A stretch of 64,000 bases of DNA from assembly GCA_032768795.1 (NCBI GenBank), contig CP136490.1:2046001-2110000 (forward strand), read 5' to 3'. The notes below the pieces were generated by a model, which was not told where the DNA came from, did no database searches, and saw only the letters and a program-made list of their open reading frames with translations. A program made the position numbers and the translations under genes. The DNA comes from Tremella fuciformis (lineage: Eukaryota; Basidiomycota; Tremellomycetes; Tremellales; Tremellaceae). This document shows, piece by piece, positions 48,111-57,678 of this stretch. Numbering within the stretch: position 1 is the stretch's first letter; the number at the start of each line of letters is the position of its first letter.

Positions 48111-49663
48111 CTAGACGAGACGCCGCTTGGCGGGCGATCTCGATCGTTCTGCCTCTCGTTCTCTCTCGCGATGGCGCGAGCTCCTGCCTTCATCGTCGTA
48201 CTTGCTGCTGCTCCGGTCATAGTCCCTGTCCCGATGCCCATCCCGACGCTCGCGCTCCCGGTCCCTATCGCTCCTATCGCGCTCCTCGTGCCTACTGCTC
48301 CTGCACCATCAGCACTCTTCACCTCAGTCGCAGACATCGTAAACCCACCGCTCGTACTTGTCATGCTTGTCGTCGCGCGAGCTATACCTGTCGTCCCTAT
48401 CGCGCTCCCTGTCCCGATCACGCCTCTCGTACTTGTCGTCCCTCTCCCTCTCCCTCTCGCGGTGTCTCCGCTCGTCGCGCTCGCGCTCGCCCCGCGAGTC
48501 CCGCACGTCTTCCTCCAGCTCTCCAGCCTCGCGCTTGACTTTATCCCCGTGTCCCACATGCGGCATCTCCTCTGCCGGCGGAACACGCGAGTGGTGCGGA
48601 GTGTGTGGAGTGCCGTTCGACCCGTTCTCGAAGGCAGGGGCGGACGGGCCCGAGGGGGCGAAGGGCGGTACGGGCGGAGCGTTACTGCGTGGACCCGAAG
48701 GGGCGGATGGTGCCGCCGAAGCGGCAGCAGGTGGTGGTGCCGCATTGGAAGGAGGCGGATTGACGCCCACACCGAGGTAGGGTCGGCCGGACATGCGCAG
48801 CTCTGCTATTTCCCCCAAGAGCTTGCGCAGCTCGTGGTATCCCAAGTGCAGCTTTCCTCCAAAGTGGTCTGCGAGTCGCTTGTCCGAATCGAGCACTGAT
48901 AACATCGCACCCTGCCATCAGCTACCCAACCCCGCATCATAGCATCAGGCGGACTCACACAGGTCTCACAGACGCGCAGCTTCTGATGTCCACTAGCACC
49001 GGCGGTCTCGTTCAGCTGCTGCAGCTCCCTTTCTTTCTCCGTCTTGAGGCCTTTGAGCGCCTCGACAGCCTGCAGCTTGTCCATCGACTCCTCGACCTTG
49101 CCCGCCTCGCCGAGCGCCTCAACCTCCTCTGTCCCGCCCTGAATGGACAGCTCGATCTCGCCAATCTCCCTCATGAGATCTACAGTCTTCCTGTTCTCCT
49201 CTGGCGTTTTCTCGAGTTTACGCTGAGACGCGCGGATGCGCCGGTCGCACTCCTCGATGAATCCGTACAGGGCGTTCTCGTGTTCTTGGCGGTAGACGGC
49301 GATGCGGGGGTCGGGGTGTGGGGCAGCCTGCGCTTCGCGGAACTCTTTGATGAGCTTCTCCGAGTGCACCTTCGGACACGGGCCAAGGTCCATCCTCTAC
49401 CTCTGTAAGCGGGAACTCAAGGAGGGATGATCTTAAACTCGCCGTGTTGCTGAACACGATGTGCGGGCAAGTTCCGAACAAGAAGTTCTTGCACACTTTG
49501 TCGTCCCACCAGTTGTAGTTGACGATGGTCAGACCCATCGCCTCGGGGCCCATCATTTGCTGGCCGTCAGCACTTGTCAACGGGCGAGACTTGAGGACGA
49601 AGAATAGGTCGGATTTGGACTAACCTCGAGCAGCTTTCGCTGCATCTCTGCCATTTTGCCCAT
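48111..49663 (-). CDS. LUC7: U1 snRNP-associated splicing factor Luc7
   Basis: Luc7 helps U1 snRNP choose 5' splice sites. The start at 49663 gives MGKMAEMQRKLLE. An intron leads to MMGPEAMGLTIVNYNWWDDK and the first zinc finger, CKNFLFGTCPHIVFSNT. Another intron joins MDLGPCPKVH. A long coiled coil (EENRKTVDLMREIGEIELS) follows, then the second finger across a further intron (KLRVCETCGAMLSVLDSD, HFGGKLHLGYH). The C-terminus is low complexity. One frame stops at RWVYDVCD (48324). Removing a GTGGGT...GTGCAG intron there instead yields an Arg/Ser/Asp/Glu-rich tail (SSRHEERDRSDRDRERERRD and on to RSRSPAKRRLV) with a stop at 48111. That is the RS-type tail expected of Luc7. Confidence 0.93.
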
Positions 49664-50559
49664 CTTTGACGGCTGGAGGTCGGACCCCAGGCTATCCGCA
49701 ATGCGAGGTAGGGGCCAGCGCCTGCTGAATGCGAGTACTATGCAAGAGGCGAGACCGAAGATGTCTCTTCGGGGCAGGCGACGTTGAACAGTGACGGAAG
49801 CAAATCTGAGGCAACAAATGTGGCACTTCTCAATTGTGGCACCTCGCAAACAGGCGCAAAATGTGGCCTGGGAAGGCAGTACCTGCTTTTCGAGGCGTTC
49901 AACCCGGGCCTGGGTCAATTGCCTTCTCGAGGATTACATGGGATACACTTTGATATCAGATCACCTGGTCATTCCATACACCAGAAGAGAGACTGTATTC
50001 AAGATTCCCATTGATCCCGGGAACCGCCTGCGGATGGCCAAATTCAGGAGGGTCTGTGAGCAGCTCCGCGCCGGCCTTAGTGCGGTATAAGGCATCATGC
50101 TGTTCATATACACAGGCAGAGGAATAGACGACGTCGCACATGATTGAGACCCTGAGACTGAAAGACGTGCATTGACCTTTCGTCCATTGGTTTTCACAGG
50201 GGCGCGGTGTATAGGGGCCCCGAGGGGCACAACTGTATGACAACGGGTCAAAAGGCGCTACAGTCCTGACCGTGTCCATGACTCCACCTTGGTGCGGGCC
50301 CGTCACCCTCCTCCCAGCCCTTGCCTCGCTTCTCCTCCCACAGGCGCGATTAGGCTGTGGGTGTCTTGAGAACAGTGCATACTTACATGCAAATAACGCA
50401 AAATTACGTCAATATAGACAGGACGGAACCTCTCAATATGACAATCAGCGACCCAAATATTCCCAAGGTGTTGATGGCCTAAACCCGGGGTTCTACAGTG
50501 AGGTGTGGGAGCTCATGATTCTTTTGGCGGCCTCAAAAAAGGCGCCAGTTGAAAGCTCT
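49664..50559. other. Intergenic region, no gene seen
   Basis: This is 896 bp between the LUC7 start and the stop of the first gene of the 50-58 kb array. Short open frames on both strands (for example 49784-50014 plus) have no coding character. It contains the LUC7 promoter and marks the left border of the array. Confidence 0.45.
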
Positions 50560-51288
50560 TCATAGGGCTGGGGGTGCCTCATTGCGACCGATCTGTTCAT
50601 GTATTAGCTCAAGATTGACATCAGCCAACACGGCATTTGACTCTTGCAATTTGTCCTTTGTGAGCTGTGTGTGTCGAGAGATAAACTCCTCTACATATCT
50701 TCGAAGAGGTGCCGGGAACTTAGTTACATCCTGCTGGGTCCCACCCCTGATGTCGGTGTAACACGTCTTCCAAGGGTCATAGTCACCATTCTTGATGGAG
50801 AGGGTATCCTGGAGCGCGCCGGTGTAGACAAAGCTGCGGAAAACCCCGAGCTCGTCATACACTGAATCGGCCGTGAATAACGTAGAGCCGTCCTCCCTGT
50901 GCCACGTCTCGCGTATACCGCGCCAACAGAGCTCAAAAGTCCGGTCATCTTGCGCGACCCCGTCTCCTAAGAAGCGACTTTCAACTGCCACCTGCGGATC
51001 CTTGGCGTTTTCCGTGGTGTATGTTTGTTTGACGGTATGACACGCCTGGGCACCTGAGCTGGTTTGCAGATGTTGTTTGGCGGCTGGACGTTCCTGCCGC
51101 AGCTCATTATACCACATGCGGATCTGATCTTGGCAGGCTTCAGGTCCAAGATGTTTGGAGACCATCGCTGTCATCCCTTGAGGCGGGTCCGGGCCTTCGG
51201 TGGAACCAGCGAGCTTCTCATAGTCTGCGTTATATCCTTCAAGTTTTTGAGCGGTCAGGTAGTCGATTTGACTGGTGAAGGTTGACAT
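50560..51288 (-). CDS. Orphan family 2 protein, copy 1
   Basis: This is a single-exon gene of about 242 codons, unrecognised. I chose the ATG at 51288 (MSTFTSQIDYLTAQKLEGYN) because it aligns with the start of its nearest relative at 52765 (MPTFNSEIDYLTDLDLRSYI). An ATG 15 bp earlier also fits. Shared blocks are KHLGPEACQDQIRMWYNELR, CHTVKQTY, VAVESRFLGDGVAQ, RTFELCWRGIRETWHREDGS, SVYDELGVFRSFVYTG, DTLSIKN and FPAPLRRYVEEFISRHT. The protein looks soluble with a helical N-terminal half and a beta-rich C-terminal domain. There is no catalytic motif, signal peptide or membrane span. Function unknown. Confidence 0.68.
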   Translation of the reverse strand: MSTFTSQIDYLTAQKLEGYNADYEKLAGSTEGPDPPQGMTAMVSKHLGPEACQDQIRMWYNELRQERPAAKQHLQTSSGAQACHTVKQTYTTENAKDPQVAVESRFLGDGVAQDDRTFELCWRGIRETWHREDGSTLFTADSVYDELGVFRSFVYTGALQDTLSIKNGDYDPWKTCYTDIRGGTQQDVTKFPAPLRRYVEEFISRHTQLTKDKLQESNAVLADVNLELIHEQIGRNEAPPAL

Positions 51289-52015
51289 ATCCTTGGTTGA
51301 CATAGTCTTGGATAGGGGGCGGTGGCGGCAAAGACGGAAAGTTGGGAATATGAGGAAGTTTGGGTGTTGGGTGTGATATTTGCACATCAACGGAGAGGAT
51401 GCGTATGTGAAATTGGGAGAGCAAATCAGCTCTCTTTACCGTCACGAGACGATGCCCCGTTGATGCTTCTTCTGACAAGCGCAACAGGCGTGCAAATCAA
51501 GCATTGGTAGAAAGATTTCTCAAACGAACGATCAGGCTCTGAAATGGAGGTCTAGGTCCTTGTCGTTTGCAATGTCTGACGGCGCATCTGACCGAGCTTC
51601 TCCTCGCCAAATGATCCTCCCTGCGCAGATCGATGGCCACAGTTTCGTTTTAAATCCTGGACATAAGACCTCGTTTACTCTTTCAGTCCGGGACAAATCG
51701 GCCTGCGTGTCGGATGGGGGCTTGAAGAGAGCTCACGTCACTCCAAATCGACTACAGAACTGCCGATTCAAGCGTCCCTCTCAAGCGGGCCTTGTTGCCT
51801 TGTCCAGAAACAGTCTTCCTCGGCACCTGCTAACCACGCTCCCGATCTTGCCGGCTTCACGCAGAAGCGGCTTCGCGACGAAGCTCGACGAACCTCAGAC
51901 TCACTGCATAGTCACTGCGCTCAAAATCAGAGTGCCCTTGTTAACAATTACCTGGGTCTAGAGTTCTGGCTCTGACACGAGGTCTGCATGGGCATAAATC
52001 TGGGTATCACAAGCC
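51289..52015. promoter_or_regulatory. Promoter region shared in type by copies 1 and 2
   Basis: This 727-bp gap contains, about 200 bp upstream of copy 1, GTGCAAATCAAGCATTGGTA (51489-51508) and a little further GTCTAGGTCCTT (51550-51561). The same two elements recur upstream of copy 2 (GTGCAAATCAACGATTGGTC at 53017-53036 and GTCTAGGTCCTT at 53074-53085) with similar spacing. The duplication therefore included the 5' flank. No gene is seen inside. Confidence 0.55.
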
Positions 52016-52765
52016 TCACAGGGGCGGGCATTTGAATAACCCCCCTCGAGGATCCTCAGTGCCCCCGATATCCTCATGTATCCGCTCAGGATCGAGAAAA
52101 TTGACCGCCGGATCCAGATTCTGCAGTTTGCTTCTGGTACGGATCGTGTGTTCAGTGATGAACTCATACAGGAGACTTCGAAGGGGAACTGGAAATCTGC
52201 CGATCTCACCCTCGATGCGATTCCTTGTGTCTATGTACAGCGTGGCCCAATTTGATCTGCCAAGGTTCTCAATGTAAAGGCAATCATTGAACGCGCTATT
52301 GTAGACAAACTTGCGGAAGATTCCGTGCTGATCGTACACTGACTCGGCGGTCAATACTATTGAGCCGTTCGAGTCGCGCCATATCTCGCGCATTTCGCGC
52401 CAATGGAGCTCAAACGTCCCGTTACCCTGCGCAACCCCTACGCCATGGAAGTGACTTTCAACTGCGACTCGGGCATCCCCGGGTGTATTCCCGTATGTTT
52501 GGCGGATGGTATGGCACGACGCCCTACTTGAGTCGGTCTGCATATGTTGATTGGCGTCTGGAGATTCACCCCGCAGCTTATTATACCACTTCTGGAAGTC
52601 AAATTCGCAGGCTCCTGTTCCGAGGTGTCTGATAGCCATCGCACCCATCCCATTAGACAAGAACGTCGGACCGGTGGTTTCTTTTGACATTTGGTAGTAG
52701 TCATATATATATGATCGAAGATCAAGATCGGTCAAGTAATCGATCTCACTGTTGAAGGTAGGCAT
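52016..52765 (-). CDS. Orphan family 2 protein, copy 2
   Basis: This is a single-exon gene of about 249 codons, the closest relative of the gene at 50560-51288. Matching blocks run the whole length: RHLGTGACEFDFQKWYNKLR, CHTIRQTYGN, VAVESHFHGVGVAQ, TFELHWREMREIWRDSNGS, SVYDQHGIFRKFVYNS, DCLYIENLGRSNWATLYIDT, FPVPLRSLLYEFITEHTIRT and DPERIHEDIGGTED. Similarity is spread evenly, with no block of perfect identity, so the duplication is old or divergence fast. Intronless, with no secretion signal. Function unknown. Confidence 0.68.
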   Translation of the reverse strand: MPTFNSEIDYLTDLDLRSYIYDYYQMSKETTGPTFLSNGMGAMAIRHLGTGACEFDFQKWYNKLRGESPDANQHMQTDSSRASCHTIRQTYGNTPGDARVAVESHFHGVGVAQGNGTFELHWREMREIWRDSNGSIVLTAESVYDQHGIFRKFVYNSAFNDCLYIENLGRSNWATLYIDTRNRIEGEIGRFPVPLRSLLYEFITEHTIRTRSKLQNLDPAVNFLDPERIHEDIGGTEDPRGGLFKCPPL

Positions 52766-54000
52766 GCTGAAGATAGCCACGGTCTTGAATAGTGGACGTT
52801 GGCGGGAGAGACTGAAAGTCAAGCAGTCTGGTCTAACTTGGGTTGCAGATCTGGAGAAACTTTATTGGTGCCAGAGGAAGGTGGTGCGACTGGTGCAGCT
52901 TGCGTGTGGTCTATACTCAACGAAGAAAAGATTGAAGGTGAAAATGCAAGCGCAAAGCAGCTTCGACCAACAAGAGACAATGGCTCGCTCATGCTTCCTT
53001 TGAAGACCGTGACCAGTGTGCAAATCAACGATTGGTCGTAGGTCCAATTGCCTTCAAAATATCTGCAGACCTGGTCTAGGTCCTTACTTGAATTGTCTGG
53101 CTCTGAGACCGGCCACGCTCCCGTTCACAGAATGACTTTCCATGCGCTCACCCCTGACCATCGTCGCTCTTCGGATTCCGGAACAAAGGACCTCGTCCCC
53201 GAAAGTCGCAGTGGCGGGAAACTCGAGCAAGTGAACGATGGGAGTACGTTCTGATGAGGGAGATGGGACTTGGCCTTTGGGACAAGTTGGCCGCTAGAAC
53301 ACAGCGATGCATTGGGCTTGCGTAGCGTTATGGGTGTGAGATGTTACGGTCGTGCGGGTCTCGACGTGTAGATAGGCTCTCCTTGCTACTGAACCCACTG
53401 CCGTCGCTCGTCAGGGAGCTAAGGAGAGCGTGGTACAAATGCTCGCTCATTGTGCTGTGGTCCTCCCAGCTCCAGAGAGCCGATTGTGTTTCGTTGAAGC
53501 GCCAATGATATGCTCACGCTCCATTTGCCACACTCATTGTGTTCGAAGCCGCCTCAGAGGTGTTCCTTGCTGTACGATGTGTGGGGTCCGAGCACTACAG
53601 CTGATTCGGAAAAGCAATTGGCCTTACCGATCTGACGTCGAGCTGATCACCGGCTTTTATCTGGGCATAGATCAGAAGCACCATGTGTTTGTCTAACGGC
53701 TTGAACGGATGATCGCGCTTCTCAGATGTTCATCCCGCCGTTCCAAAGACACTGCAAACACATTAAAGTCAGCCGTCTACCGCTTGAGGGTCGTCTTCCC
53801 GTCACATGTACAGTAGCCGCCAGGAAGAGAAAGTGATACATTGACAGAGACTGAGGTACTACATGTACGAGGGGAACTGTGCTTACGGAGGTCTCATTGT
53901 TGTTCGGTCACATGAGGCGAAACTGGAGGAGGTAGTTCGTGCTGCCGGCTTGCACCCTCCGCGCTATCTACAGCCCGGGCTAGAGGTCATGGGGACACTA
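52766..54000. other. Intergenic region within the orphan array
   Basis: This is 1.2 kb that includes the promoter-like block of copy 2 (see 51289-52015). The stretch 53250-53860 contains small open frames on the plus strand with no family similarity. No RNA gene is recognised. Confidence 0.4.
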
Positions 54001-54693
54001 TTAAATGACTATGCATCGTCCACTGTCAGTGGCGGTAGGAGTCGAGGGCCTAATCGAGTCAGTTGCAGTAGGTCCGAGCCCTTCATCTTCATGAGCAGGA
54101 AGGCCGGTCCTTTCGACGCTTTGGTACATTTTTATTGCTTGCTTCAGCTCATTTGGGTAGTCGTCTTCTGCGACGACAGTCCGGTTGGCATCGGTCCACG
54201 AAAGCTTGCCTGGCTCGACCTGAAGCGTGTCCCCCAACGTACTAACGCAAGTAAATCTCATCAGTGAGCCATCGTTCTCAAACATCGATGTCGCAGATAT
54301 TTCCTTGGCAATGTCTTTGTCATATAGATTTTCCTTCAAAAGTGTCCAGTGCACCCCGTCAGATCCAAAGTTGCGTTTCAGCACTGGTACGCCGAGCGAC
54401 GTAAGCTGCGCAAGAAACGCGCTAAAAGATCCTTGGGTGGCGGTCTCCTTGTAGGTTGTACTTGCGGGCCTACCCTTGTCTTGCTTCACAGGATCCACCG
54501 ACTGGTTGAACCATTTCTCCAGAACTCCGTCTGGGTCGGCCTTGATCTTGCCGTGCCGCTCGAGCAAGTGGCAGAATTGCCTGACGCTTACAGACAGCTC
54601 ATCTTTCGAGCAGGTGCTCTCGAATATGTGGCGGACTTCCCGCAAAGCGGTTTCGTCAATCTCTTTCCAGCTCGTCAGCCTCGTTAGACTCAT
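54001..54693 (-). CDS. Orphan family 2 protein, copy 3
   Basis: This is a single-exon gene of 230 codons from the ATG at 54693. The N-terminus, EIDETALREVRHIFESTCSK, and the block KIKADPDGVLEKWFNQSV match the next gene (EISEDTLEEVRNIFKG; KIKANPDEVLEKWYNKTA), so these two form a pair. The C-terminal domain follows the family layout: VLKRNFGSDGVHWTLLKENL, SATSMFENDGSLMRFTCVST, GDTLQVEPGKLSWTD, then YPNELKQAIKMYQSV. A Thr/Ser-rich tail ends CIVI. That terminal Cys-Ile-Val-Ile has the form of a CaaX box, so prenylation is possible. A TATATATG element sits about 65 bp upstream. Function unknown. Confidence 0.68.
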   Translation of the reverse strand: MSLTRLTSWKEIDETALREVRHIFESTCSKDELSVSVRQFCHLLERHGKIKADPDGVLEKWFNQSVDPVKQDKGRPASTTYKETATQGSFSAFLAQLTSLGVPVLKRNFGSDGVHWTLLKENLYDKDIAKEISATSMFENDGSLMRFTCVSTLGDTLQVEPGKLSWTDANRTVVAEDDYPNELKQAIKMYQSVERTGLPAHEDEGLGPTATDSIRPSTPTATDSGRCIVI

Positions 54694-54751
54694 GATGCGC
54701 TAGCGTGTATGGGAGTCGGATACAGGATTGTGCTCTCGAGTTGCTTTGCTC

Positions 54752-54853
54752 GCATGTATATATGCGGTACAGGCGGCGCCTTCCTTCGCCCTCCTTTCCT
54801 GTCTTCATTCGAGATATCATCGGCAAATTTGGCTCAGAGTAGGTGAGCGAGAT
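54752..54853 (-). promoter_or_regulatory. Promoter block of copy 3, duplicated upstream of copy 4
   Basis: The plus-strand text shows a TATATATG element, then GGCGCCTTCCTTCG, CCTTTCCTGTCTTCATTCGA and, after about 20 bp, AGTAGGTGAGCGAG. The same order appears at 56147-56245 upstream of copy 4 (CTATATGG, GGCGCCTTCCTC, CCTTTTCCGTCTTTATTCAA, AATAGGTGAGCGAG). Confidence 0.6.
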
Positions 54854-55400
54854 GAGCTTGTTTTGGTCAGCCCGCATTTGCAGATGAGCCGAGACGTTGC
54901 AAATGATGAGTCACTGTACATATGCCCTTGGCCCTGCCAGGAGGGCTTCGAAAGATGGATCCACTTCCTTCCCAGATCACTGCACTCGCGACGTCTTGAA
55001 TGTATATCTAGGTCGGTGGTGCGATGAGCTGTCGATCTGACTCATGCGCCAATGACCTGGATTAGGCAGGACCGCGTATCGCCCAGATTGCCGAGTGATA
55101 GTTGATGGGACCGGGGTACGCTCAAGCTGTCAATGCTGCCCGGCAATGAGGTCGCGTCCGGGCGGTCACAGCTGCATCAATGACAGTGAGGGGTGCCAAT
55201 AAATTACGGATAGCGCTTCAAACAGATTCACAATGCTTCGGCCAGTGGGTGCTGTGAACCAAAAAATAAAAGAAGTTCAGCTACATGATTGACTGTACTA
55301 CACGTTGCGAGAGGAAGTGCGCTTGTGGACAAAGCTCATTGCTCCTCCTTCACGTGAGGGGAAGTGTCAGAGATGCTGCCGCTGGGTTCTTTCGTCGTCG
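54854..55400. other. Intergenic region, no gene seen
   Basis: This is about 550 bp beyond the promoter block of copy 3 with no convincing coding frame. The 3' flank of copy 4 lies here. Confidence 0.4.
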
Positions 55401-56084
55401 TCAGCCTGGACGAAGAGCGAGCCTTGCTGTCGTCTGATGCGCGAGTACTATGTTGTACAGAGCTGCCAGTGTTCCCTGCGGTACAGCTGAAGTCATTTCA
55501 GCATCTCGGAAGCTTTGTATCGCTTCCTTTAGACGGTCGGGAAAATCCTTTTCGGCAATGTCATCATCCTGGGAGTTGACCCACTCAGCCCCGGTGGATT
55601 CAACGACAAGGTCATTCCGGTCATCCCCCGAAGTACTCGTGCAAGAGAAGTTGAGGAATGTGCCATTGCGATCGTAGTTCGATTCTGCAATGATCTCTTT
55701 GCTACTGTCGGGGTCAAAAAGAGTCTCAATGATATTTGTCCAGTGACCCGAGTCAACAACAAAGTTCCGTTTCACCACTTCTCTGTCGAGTAAGGTAAGG
55801 TTTGCCTCGACTTCAACACCTTCCACGGATTGCCTGGCGAAGTCCTTGTACCTTGTGCTCGGGAGCTCACCTTTATCTTCCTCCTCAGCCGTCTTGTTAT
55901 ACCATTTCTCGAGAACTTCGTCCGGGTTGGCCTTGATCTTGGAGTGCCGATTGAGCACTGTCACAAATTCAAGGGGAAAGCCTGAGCTGACCGCCCGCTC
56001 ATCCCCCGTTTGGAGCCCTTTGAAGATGTTGCGCACTTCCTCCAAGGTGTCCTCGCTAATCTCTTTCTTGTGCTGGAATTTCAT
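55401..56084 (-). CDS. Orphan family 2 protein, copy 4
   Basis: This is a single-exon gene of 227 codons starting MKFQHKKEISEDTLEEVRNI at 56084. It pairs with copy 3 across the N-terminal helix and the KWYNKTAEEEDKG region, then VVKRNFVVDSGHWTNIIETL, AESNYDRNGTFLNFSCTSTS and FPDRLKEAIQSFRDAEM. The strand corresponding to D-T-L-Q-V is altered (DDRNDLVVES). The copy 3 tail with the CaaX-like end is replaced by a different C-terminus (TTARLALRPG). The promoter block with CTATATGG is shared with copy 3. Intronless and soluble. Function unknown. Confidence 0.67.
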   Translation of the reverse strand: MKFQHKKEISEDTLEEVRNIFKGLQTGDERAVSSGFPLEFVTVLNRHSKIKANPDEVLEKWYNKTAEEEDKGELPSTRYKDFARQSVEGVEVEANLTLLDREVVKRNFVVDSGHWTNIIETLFDPDSSKEIIAESNYDRNGTFLNFSCTSTSGDDRNDLVVESTGAEWVNSQDDDIAEKDFPDRLKEAIQSFRDAEMTSAVPQGTLAALYNIVLAHQTTARLALRPG

Positions 56085-56985
56085 TGTATGATCTCAACAG
56101 TGTTTGGGGGCAGGAATGAGTCAGATTCCCTCGGACATCGAGCGAGTCTATATGGGCAGGGAAATGGCGCCTTCCTCTACTCTCCTTTTCCGTCTTTATT
56201 CAAGATGTTGTTGTCACATTTGACTCAAAATAGGTGAGCGAGGATGTGAAATTGTTTGGTTTTTGTATTCTGTGTTGGGCAGGGGGTATTCGTAGATGAA
56301 GTCAGACTTTGGAAATGACCGCTCGCTGTATGCCCTGCGAGCAGGAGTCCAAAAGCTGTCCCCACTCCTCCAGGTCACTATTTGCGAGAAGATGGGGGCA
56401 GTTTGTATGACCGCACTAATTACGAGCACGAAAAGTATGTACATGTTCAGGCGGTAATGAACTCCTGATCTGGGCCATCCGTCAAAGACTGTGGCCTGGG
56501 CCGCTGAATTCAGTATGTTTGTGGCACGGACTGCTGAGGAACGCTTGGAGCTGGCTTCCGGGGTGGCTGATGCCGTTAACAGCAGAACTCGGGCATGACG
56601 CTAATGCGGCGGTTCAGTCCTTCGAAGCACGCAGCATTCCTCGCGCCAACAGTAAAATCTACCAACACGCTGACGTCAAGAGCGAGCAGAGAGCTTCTCT
56701 TATGACGACGTTCTTTCACAGATCAGCGCCCGTCTACCGTATTTCACAGTCGTGAGTGCTAATTTGACCGGTCCCAAACGGCGCTCGGGGCCTATAGGTC
56801 CAGAAGCGTGTTTACGGGACGACATCAGTAGGAAAGTCTCCTCAAGACCATATGGATGCTTCCTACTCGTGTCACGATGTACTTTCCTCGTACTCGGTCA
56901 CAGCGGTTAATCGACATTGGGGTATAAATACATGGGAAAATGCGTAAGAAGGCACAGACGTGCGAGTGCTCATATGACTGGTTAG
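56085..56985. promoter_or_regulatory. Promoter of copy 4 and 3' flank of copy 5
   Basis: The part next to copy 4 (56147-56245) is the duplicated promoter block described at 54752-54853. The rest, about 56260-56985, holds no gene that I can support. Confidence 0.45.
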
Positions 56986-57678
56986 TCAAGAGGTCGCGGG
57001 AGAGGAAGCGGGATCCCGCACCTGTAGTACCTCAGTCTCCCAGTTTAAAAAGGTCTGCACCTGGGGACGGATAGCTTCCGGGAACTCTTTAAACTTGTCA
57101 GTCACCTCCCCCTTGGAGTTCGTGTAGACTGCTGACAAATCAAGAATTTGATCGAGTTCGATTTTGAGGCTCTCATTCCCGGCTGTTCCAACATGGAACG
57201 ACTGGAATAAACCTTTGGAGTCGAGGCAAAACTCGATCAACCCTATCACCTTTAGTTCCTTCTTGCTGCAGAATGCCTCTTGCAGTGATCTCACCCAATA
57301 TGTCTGTTGCTCTTCTTCTGGTGCGGTTTCGAGTCTGAGCCCGAAGGAACGTGACACTGCAGGGAGCACCAAGGGTTTCGTACCATAAGCCGTACTGTCT
57401 TTTGGGGGAAAGAACTGCGTGAAAATCTCAGTAGAATTCTCACCGTCCATGTCACCTTTGACCCATTGCGGGACCTTCTCTTGTGCTTCGAAATCCGCGT
57501 ACGTGTTCTTGCGCAAGGTATCAAGGTCCAGCATCTTCTCTGTGCCGATGATCGTGTGAACAGCGCGCGTGACCCACTCGCTATCACCAGTCTCCCTGGT
57601 ACAGTCCCGACGTGTACATTCGTTGTCTATGTCCCGGGCAAGGGCAACAAGGTCTTTAAATTCGTCGGATGTGTCCAT
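56986..57678 (-). CDS. Orphan family 2 protein, divergent copy 5
   Basis: This is a single-exon gene of 230 codons from the ATG at 57678 (MDTSDEFKDLVALARDIDNE). The N-terminal half is helical and charged (WVTRAVHTIIGTEKML, DFEAQEKVPQWVKGDMDGEN) with little similarity to the others. The C-terminal domain keeps the layout: TYWVRSLQEAFCSKK, IEFCLDSKGLFQSFHVGTAG, ESLKIELDQI, LSAVYTNSKGEV, then FPEAIRPQVQTFLNW. A TTATATATACATG element lies at 57724-57736, about 50 bp upstream. Membership is by layout, not by strong identity. Function unknown. Confidence 0.6.
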   Translation of the reverse strand: MDTSDEFKDLVALARDIDNECTRRDCTRETGDSEWVTRAVHTIIGTEKMLDLDTLRKNTYADFEAQEKVPQWVKGDMDGENSTEIFTQFFPPKDSTAYGTKPLVLPAVSRSFGLRLETAPEEEQQTYWVRSLQEAFCSKKELKVIGLIEFCLDSKGLFQSFHVGTAGNESLKIELDQILDLSAVYTNSKGEVTDKFKEFPEAIRPQVQTFLNWETEVLQVRDPASSPATS

